From the NCBI GenBank assembly GCA_002333405.1, contig DDBH01000018.1, positions 63,568 through 69,417 on the forward strand: a stretch of DNA of 5,850 nt, read 5' to 3'. Origin of the DNA: Micrococcales bacterium UBA2037. GTDB lineage: Bacteria; Actinomycetota; Actinomycetes; Actinomycetales; Microbacteriaceae. Positions 1 through 5,000 of this stretch are shown here, piece after piece (positions within the stretch are counted from its first letter, which is position 1; every line of letters starts with the position of its first letter). The notes under the pieces are model-generated. The model worked only from the letters and a program-made list of their open reading frames with translations. It searched no databases and was not told the origin of the DNA. The position numbers and the translations under genes were made by a program.

Positions 1-902
1 ACTTCCTCATCACGAGGATCTCCACCCTCAACCGATGCCACGTCAAGTGGTGAAGGAAGGTAGTCGATAACTGCGTCCAGCATTGGCTGAACACCCTTGT
101 TCTTGAATGCAGAACCACACATGATTGGGTAAGCAAGAGAGTTCACGGTTAGGTGACGAAGACCCTGCTTGATTTCCGCAACGGTTAGCTCGTCGCCGTT
201 GAAGAACTTCTCCATCAACTCTTCGGAAGTTTCCGCAACTGCCTCGATCAAAAGTGCGCGGTACTCGTCAGCCTTTGCCTGCATATCAGCTGGAATTGGC
301 TCTATTTCGTACTTTGCACCAAGCTCAACATCTCCACGCCAGGTAAGGGCGCGCATTTCAACTAGGTCAATGACACCCTCGAAGTCGCTCTCGGCTCCGA
401 TTGGAAGCTGAATCACAACTGGCTTTGCGCCTAGGCGGTCGACGATGGTCTTTACGGTGAAGTAGAAGTCAGCTCCGAGCTTGTCCATCTTGTTCACAAA
501 ACAGATGCGAGGAACGTTGTACTTGTCAGCCTGACGCCAAACGGTCTCAGACTGAGGCTCAACACCCTCTTTACCGTCGAATACGGCAACGGCACCATCT
601 AGAACACGAAGGGAACGCTCCACCTCAACGGTGAAGTCCACGTGACCTGGGGTGTCAATGATGTTGATCTGGTTGTTCTTCCAGAAGCAGGTGGTTGCAG
701 CAGAGGTGATGGTAATTCCACGCTCTTGCTCTTGTTCCATCCAGTCCATGGTGGCAGCACCGTCGTGCACCTCACCGATCTTGTGAGTGATACCTGTGTA
801 ATACAGGATTCGCTCAGTGGTGGTTGTCTTACCGGCGTCAATGTGCGCCATGATGCCGATGTTACGAACCTTGTTCAGGTCGGTGAGCACGTCTTGTGCC
901 AC
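1..902 (-). CDS. fusA: Elongation factor G (EF-G), N-terminal 300 residues, 3' end outside window
   Basis: EF-G is the cytoplasmic ribosomal GTPase that drives tRNA-mRNA translocation and, with RRF, ribosome recycling. The GTP-binding domain is complete in its motifs: P-loop AHIDAGKT (residues 19-26), the switch I segment ending ERGITIT (60-66), DTPGH (83-87, with the catalytic His87), NKMD (137-140) and CGSAFKNKG (262-270, the G5 loop). Residues from about 160 to 260 are the G-prime insertion. The GTG start at 902-900 gives VAQDVLTDLNKVRNIGIMAHI, matching actinobacterial EF-G N-termini, and lies 5 nt after a GGAGG ribosome binding site. The reading frame runs off the window with about 400 residues (domains II-V) unseen, so fusidic-acid positions cannot be judged. 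It is the last visible gene of the str operon, 81 nt after rpsG; tuf would be expected next. Canonical EF-G rather than a tetracycline-resistance paralogue, given the operon context. Confidence 0.98.
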   Translation of the reverse strand, partial: MAQDVLTDLNKVRNIGIMAHIDAGKTTTTERILYYTGITHKIGEVHDGAATMDWMEQEQERGITITSAATTCFWKNNQINIIDTPGHVDFTVEVERSLRVLDGAVAVFDGKEGVEPQSETVWRQADKYNVPRICFVNKMDKLGADFYFTVKTIVDRLGAKPVVIQLPIGAESDFEGVIDLVEMRALTWRGDVELGAKYEIEPIPADMQAKADEYRALLIEAVAETSEELMEKFFNGDELTVAEIKQGLRHLTVNSLAYPIMCGSAFKNKGVQPMLDAVIDYLPSPLDVASVEGGDPRDEE

Positions 903-907
903 GGTTG

Positions 908-912
908 CCTCC
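908..912 (-). promoter_or_regulatory. Ribosome binding site of fusA
   Basis: The minus strand reads GGAGG followed by 5 nt (CAACC) and then GTG. A full match to the anti-Shine-Dalgarno sequence at ideal spacing decides the GTG start over any internal ATG. An A-rich tract (AACAAAAAATTT) lies just upstream and would keep the site unpaired. Confidence 0.9.
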
Positions 913-943
913 GAAATTTTTTGTTGACTAGGGGGATGTTGCT

Positions 944-974
944 ACTGCCAAGTAAGTTTTTAGGCTCGGGCAGT
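944..974 (-). repeat. Imperfect hairpin candidate in the rpsG-fusA gap
   Basis: In the transcribed sense, ACTGCC (974-969) and GGCAGT (949-944) form a 6-bp inverted repeat around a 19-nt A-rich loop. There is no U-tract directly after it, so it is not a convincing terminator. It could be a weak intercistronic structure or chance. The remainder of the 81-base gap holds only the fusA ribosome binding site. Confidence 0.3.
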
Positions 975-983
975 GGTGCTGGA

Positions 984-1454
984 TTACCAGCGGTAGTGTG
1001 CGAATGCCTTGTTAGCCTCGGCCATCTTGTGAGTGTCCTCACGACGCTTCACTGCAGCACCGAGGCCGTTTGAAGCATCAAGGATCTCGTTCATTAGGCG
1101 CTCGGTCATGGTCTTCTCACGACGCTGCTTAGCGAACTGAACCAACCAGCGCATCGCCAAGGTGTTAGCACGGTGGCTCTTTACCTCGATTGGCACCTGG
1201 TAGGTCGATCCACCCACACGACGAGAACGAACCTCGACGGTTGGGCGAACGTTGTCTAGAGCCTTCTTTAGAAGCACAACTGGGTCATCGCCAGTCTTCG
1301 CATTGGTGCCCTCTAGGGCGCCGTAGACGATCTTCTCAGCAATTGACTTCTTGCCATCCAACAAAATCTTGTTTACTAGCTGCGATACAACTGGGGAACC
1401 GTAAACCGGGTCCTGAACAACTGGACGCTTCGCGATTGGGCCTTTACGAGGCAT
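984..1454 (-). CDS. rpsG: 30S ribosomal protein S7 (uS7)
   Basis: S7 is a primary binder of the 3' major domain of 16S rRNA; it nucleates assembly of the 30S head and contacts E-site tRNA and mRNA. The product is 156 residues, the usual bacterial length, beginning MPRKGPIAKRPVVQDPVYGS and ending AEANKAFAHYRW. Family hallmarks are visible: the basic N-terminal rRNA-binding segment, the beta-hairpin stretch VRSRRVGGSTYQVPIEV (about residues 75-91) and the conserved RANTLAMRWL helix. The ATG overlaps the rpsL stop by one base (TAATG), and the ribosome binding site (AGAAGGG) is only moderate, which suggests translational coupling to rpsL. In E. coli S7 represses its operon by binding the rpsL-rpsG intercistronic RNA; no such spacer exists here. 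Stop TAA at 986-984. Confidence 0.99.
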   Translation of the reverse strand: MPRKGPIAKRPVVQDPVYGSPVVSQLVNKILLDGKKSIAEKIVYGALEGTNAKTGDDPVVLLKKALDNVRPTVEVRSRRVGGSTYQVPIEVKSHRANTLAMRWLVQFAKQRREKTMTERLMNEILDASNGLGAAVKRREDTHKMAEANKAFAHYRW

Positions 1455-1825
1455 TACTTACCCTTCTTTGCGCCGTAGAGGCTACGAGCCTGCTTACGGT
1501 CTTTAACAGCCTGAGTGTCTAGTGCACCACGAACAATCTTGTAGCGAACACCAGGCAGGTCCTTCACACGACCACCACGGACTAGCACCATTGAGTGCTC
1601 CTGAAGGTTGTGACCCTCGCCCGGAATGTATGCGGTTACCTCTGTACCGTTTGACAGCTTGACACGCGCCACCTTGCGAAGCGCAGAGTTCGGCTTCTTA
1701 GGGGTCGTTGTGTACACACGGGTGCATACACCTCGCTGTTGCGGGTTTGCCTTTAGGGCTGGAGCCTTGGTCTTGGTGACCTTTGGGCTGCGTCCCTTGC
1801 GAACCAACTGCTGAATTGTTGGCAC
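1454..1825 (-). CDS. rpsL: 30S ribosomal protein S12 (uS12)
   Basis: S12 lines the decoding centre of the 30S subunit and controls accuracy; it is the classic streptomycin target site. From the GTG at 1825 the product is 123 residues, starting VPTIQQLVRKGRSPKV, close to the roughly 124 usual for Actinobacteria. Signature blocks are intact: CTRVYTTTPKKPNSALRKVA (34-53), GEGHNLQEHS (69-78) and RGGRVKDLPGVRY (83-95). Lys43 and Lys88 are the wild-type residues whose replacement gives streptomycin resistance, so no resistance allele is seen; Asp89 is the residue methylthiolated by RimO in species that have it. The GTG start is chosen because it follows GAGGAG by 5 nt and matches the family N-terminus. 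An in-frame ATG at 1870 would add 15 unrelated residues and has no ribosome binding site. rpsL is the first gene of the local str transcript and overlaps rpsG by 1 nt. Confidence 0.99.
   Translation of the reverse strand: MPTIQQLVRKGRSPKVTKTKAPALKANPQQRGVCTRVYTTTPKKPNSALRKVARVKLSNGTEVTAYIPGEGHNLQEHSMVLVRGGRVKDLPGVRYKIVRGALDTQAVKDRKQARSLYGAKKGK
1461..1467 (-). promoter_or_regulatory. Weak ribosome binding site of rpsG inside the rpsL 3' end
   Basis: The minus strand reads AGAAGGG, then 6 nt, then the rpsG ATG at 1454. It lies within the last codons of rpsL (KKGK, stop). The match to the anti-Shine-Dalgarno is weaker than for rpsL or fusA, consistent with rpsG being translated mainly by ribosomes that have just finished rpsL. 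Confidence 0.6.
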
Positions 1826-1938
1826 TAGTACTCCTCGTTCTTGTTTCTTCGGCGCGCCAGAATGACGCATTTTGAACCGAAGGTTTTGACCGTGGTCTCA
1901 AACACTAGCGAGACTTGGCCTGGCTCATGCCGTTGCAT
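1825..1938 (-). CDS. Possible upstream ORF of 37 codons ending on the rpsL start
   Basis: An ATG at 1938 opens a 37-residue frame (MQRHEPGQVSLVFETT at the N-terminus, ending RRNKNEEY) whose TAG stop at 1827-1825 shares its last base with the rpsL GTG (TAGTG). It has no Shine-Dalgarno sequence; its ATG lies inside the 5' hairpin, only 5-7 nt after the predicted transcript start. The peptide resembles nothing I recognise. Leaderless translation is common in Actinobacteria, so it could be a coupling leader ORF, but a chance open frame of this length is quite likely. Confidence 0.15.
   Translation of the reverse strand: MQRHEPGQVSLVFETTVKTFGSKCVILARRRNKNEEY
1831..1836 (-). promoter_or_regulatory. 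Ribosome binding site of rpsL
   Basis: The minus strand reads GAGGAG, then TACTA (5 nt), then GTG. This strong site fixes the rpsL start at 1825 instead of the upstream in-frame ATG at 1870. Confidence 0.9.
1895..1914 (-). repeat. Small inverted repeat in the rpsL leader
   Basis: GTCTC (1914-1910) and GAGAC (1899-1895) form a 5-bp stem, extendable by one G-U pair, around a 10-nt loop. It is weak alone and notable only as a second possible structure in the same leader. Confidence 0.25.
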
Positions 1939-1943
1939 GAACC
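1922..1943 (-). repeat. 5'-terminal stem-loop of the rpsL leader
   Basis: On the minus strand GGTTCATGC (1943-1935) and GCATGAGCC (1930-1922) pair over 9 bp with one G-U wobble, closed by the tetraloop AACG. It begins 7 nt after the predicted -10 box, so the RNA would start with, or within 1-2 nt of, the stem. There is no following U-tract, so it is not a terminator. Such 5' hairpins can protect mRNA from 5'-end-dependent decay or act as a protein binding site; which applies here cannot be told from sequence. Confidence 0.55.
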
Positions 1944-1949
1944 CTGCCA

Positions 1950-1979
1950 AGCATACCCGTAGCGCTTACAACCGGTCAA
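1950..1979 (-). promoter_or_regulatory. SigA/sigma-70-type promoter of the rpsL-rpsG-fusA transcript
   Basis: The minus strand carries TTGACC (-35, 1979-1974; 5 of 6 to TTGACA), an 18-nt spacer, and TATGCT (-10, 1955-1950; fits the actinobacterial TANNNT). The likely start is a purine at 1945-1943. The -35 begins 21 nt beyond the rpoC stop. No terminator separates rpoC from it, so the str genes would receive both read-through and their own initiation. Confidence 0.75.
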
Positions 1980-2000
1980 ATACTTTTTTATTTGTCTTGG

Positions 2001-5000
2001 TTACTGCTCATCGATGGAAAATGGGTCAGAGACACTCAAGCTGAGCTCCTGCGAATCCAAATCGGCTGGGTCATAACCCTGGTCCGACCAGATTCGGTTT
2101 GGATAGCGCTCGGCCTTAGCCTCTTCTGTTCCATCAATTTCGAAGTTGCGGTGAGCTGCCAAGCCGGTTCCGGCTGGGATCAACTTACCGATGATCACGT
2201 TCTCCTTCAGACCAACAAGCTTGTCCTCACGGCGATCTAGCGCTGCCTGAGTCAAGACCCTGGTGGTCTCCTGGAACGATGCGGCTGACAGCCACGACTG
2301 TGCTGCAAGGGACGCACGGGTCATACCCATTACTTCCTGACGAGCACTGGCAGGACGCAAGCCCTGACCAACTGCTGCGCGGTTCTTGCGTGCAAAGCTC
2401 TGACGGTCAATAACCTCACCAGGCAACATGTCTGTGTCACCCGAATCAATAACGGTCACCTTGTTCAGCATCTGACGAACAATCACCTCAAGGTGCTTGT
2501 CGTGCAGCGGAACACCCTGTGAACCATAGATCGCCTGAACACCGCGGATGATTTCTGCAGCCGCTTCACGCGAACCACGAATCATCAACACCTCGTGTGG
2601 AATTGGAGTTCCATCAACCAGGTAGTCTCCAGCCTCAACGCTGTCACCCTTTTCAACAACCAGGTCCTCAACTGAAGTGACCGTGGTGATTGGAAGGTAC
2701 GGGCTTAGCTTCTTGAAGGTCTTCGAAGCAGTTCTCGAGAAGCTGTACTGAGTGGCTAGTGCCTCAGCTTCCTTCTCTGCCTTCTCACCCTGTGGGCGAA
2801 CGTAGACCTCATAGCTCTTAGCTCCGGTTGCTGAAACCTTCTCCAGGATGTCAACCTTTCCGGACCAGAATGCCATAACAGCAACCTTGCCGGCCTGACG
2901 CCATCCAACACGAGCTTCTAGCAAGTCGGTAACACCGTTTAGACCCTGGGTGATGTCATAGGAAATCAGACGCTCGACACGAACCTTCTGGCCACCGATT
3001 GACTTCAGAATGGTCTGCTTCTTAGCGCTCGACGCAGCACCACCGGTGTGGAAAGTACGCATTGTTAGCTGAGTACCAGGCTCACCAATTGACTGAGCGG
3101 CAATGATACCGATGGCTTCACCAACGGTTACCTTCTGGTTGGTAGCAAGTGACACACCATAACAAGCGGCACAAATACCACTCTCGGCCTCACAGGTAAG
3201 AACTGAACGAACTGTGATTGTCTCAAAGCCCGCTTCCTTGATCCTGCGAACTCCAGCGTGGTCAATGTTCTGACCAGCGGCTAGGTAAAGGTCCTTGCCC
3301 TTCTTGATGTCAACCAAGTTAGTTCTACCAACAATTGATAGCTCTACTTGCTCTTCATCTAGCAGGTCCTTGTCCAGACCCTTGGTGGTGCCACAGTCTT
3401 CAATCTGAATGATGACATCCTGAGCCACGTCAACCAGACGACGGGTTAGGTAACCCGCGGCGGCTGTCTTCATGGCGGTGTCAGCGTTACCCTTACGGGC
3501 ACCGGTGGCGTTAATGAAGTACTCGTGCGGGGTAAGACCAAGCAGGTAGTTACCCTTCACTGGCATCGGTGCAAAGTCACCAGACGAGGTTGCAACCGGA
3601 CCACGCATACCCATGATGGAACGAATCTGTAGCCAGTTTCCACGAGCTCCAGAGGTCACCATCTTGTAGATTGCGTTGTCGGTTGGGATTGACTCCTGCA
3701 ACAGGGTCTGCATCTCGTTGGTTTCCTTGAACCACAAAGCACCCAGCTCATCACGACGCTCCAGGTCAGACTTCAGACCGTTGTCGAAAGCTTCCTGAAT
3801 CTTGGTGTGCTGCTTCTCGGCCTTCTTGATCCTGGCGTCGCGCTCCTTGTCGAAGCTGCCCTTGGGATCGAAGTTAGCGTCTGAGATAGCCATTGAAACA
3901 CCAGCTCGGGTTGCCCAGTGGAAACCGGCATCCTTCAGTGCATCAAGTGACTGTGCAACTTCGGTGCGGCTGAACATCTCAACCAGGTCAGACACAATCT
4001 GTCCAAGCTGCTTCTTGCCAACCTGCATCTCAACGTATGGGTAGGCACTTGGAAGTGTCTCGTTGAATAGAGCGCGGCCGAAAGTAGTTTCCTTCAACTC
4101 GTCCTCGATGCGAATACGAACCTTGGCGTTTAGGTCTAGGCCACCCAAGTCAAAGGCCATCTGAGCCTCTGCCATTGAGGTGAAGGCTAGGCCCTCTCCG
4201 GTAGCACCCTCAGCGTCAGCTGTCAGGTGGTACAGACCAATGATCATGTCCTGGGTTGGAGTAGCAACCGGACGTCCGTCCGATGGCTTCAGAATGTTGT
4301 TAGAAGCAAGCATCAAGATGCGAGCCTCAGCCTGAGCCTCAACCGAAAGTGGAAGGTGAACAGCCATCTGGTCACCGTCGAAGTCGGCGTTGAACGCAGC
4401 ACAAACAAGAGGGTGAAGCTGAATAGCCTTACCTTCAACCAGCTGTGGCTCAAACGCCTGGATTCCCAAACGGTGCAGAGTAGGAGCACGGTTTAGTAGC
4501 ACCGGACGCTCGCGAATAACTTCTTCTAGAACACCCCAAACCTGTGGGCGGCTACGCTCAACCATTCGCTTAGCGCTCTTGATGTTCTGGGCAAGACCCA
4601 TGTCAACAAGGCGCTTCATCACAAAAGGCTTGAATAGCTCAAGAGCCATCAGCTTTGGAAGACCACACTGGTGAAGCTTTAGCTGCGGTCCAACAACAAT
4701 TACCGAACGGCCCGAGTAGTCCACGCGCTTACCCAATAGGTTCTGGCGGAAACGACCCTGCTTACCCTTTAGTAGGTCAGACAGTGACTTCAGTGCACGG
4801 TTACCGGTTCCGGTAACAGCGCGGCCACGACGACCGTTGTCAAACAAAGCGTCAACAGCTTCCTGCAGCATGCGCTTCTCGTTGTTCAAGATGGTCTTTG
4901 GAACAGCACCTAGGTCAACGAATCGCTTTAGACGGTTGTTACGGTTGATCACCCTGCGGTAAAGGTCGTTTAGATCGCTGGTCGCGAAGCGGCCACCGTC

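Larger units (their letters stand above)
1826..1944 (-). promoter_or_regulatory. rpsL mRNA leader (predicted 5' UTR, about 119 nt)
   Basis: The stretch from the predicted transcription start (about 1943-1945) to the rpsL GTG is long for a ribosomal protein leader. It holds a 9-bp stem-loop at its very 5' end, a smaller inverted repeat in the middle, a pyrimidine/purine-mixed segment with AACC-TTC-GGTT, and the GAGGAG ribosome binding site. No riboswitch family is recognised. Because S7 has no intercistronic spacer in this operon, the leader is a plausible place for autogenous control, but that is inference. Confidence 0.45.

Noticed and set aside
903..960. Own promoter for fusA (TTGGCA ... 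TAGTCA)
   Set aside because: The spacer is 15 nt and the -10 box matches the consensus at only about two positions.
642..1073. Plus-strand ORF of 143 codons
   Set aside because: It lies antisense to fusA and rpsG, has no ribosome binding site logic or recognisable family, and both opposing genes are certain. It is a codon-bias shadow, as are the other plus-strand ORFs (169-411, 1190-1522, 1626-1814, 3802-4044, 4227-4496, 5422-5778).
1456..1825. Streptomycin-resistance allele of rpsL
   Set aside because: Lys43 and Lys88 are both the wild-type lysines.
1826..1870. Upstream ATG at 1870 as the start of rpsL
   Set aside because: It has no Shine-Dalgarno sequence and adds 15 residues absent from S12 proteins; the GTG at 1825 has GAGGAG at ideal spacing and gives the family N-terminus.
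1850..1900. Second promoter in the rpsL leader (TTGAGA ... CAAAAT)
   Set aside because: The spacer would be about 21 nt and the -10 match is poor.
1922..2000. Rho-independent terminator after rpoC
   Set aside because: The 21 nt between the rpoC stop and the -35 box hold no hairpin, and the stem at 1943-1922 lacks a following U-tract and lies after the promoter.
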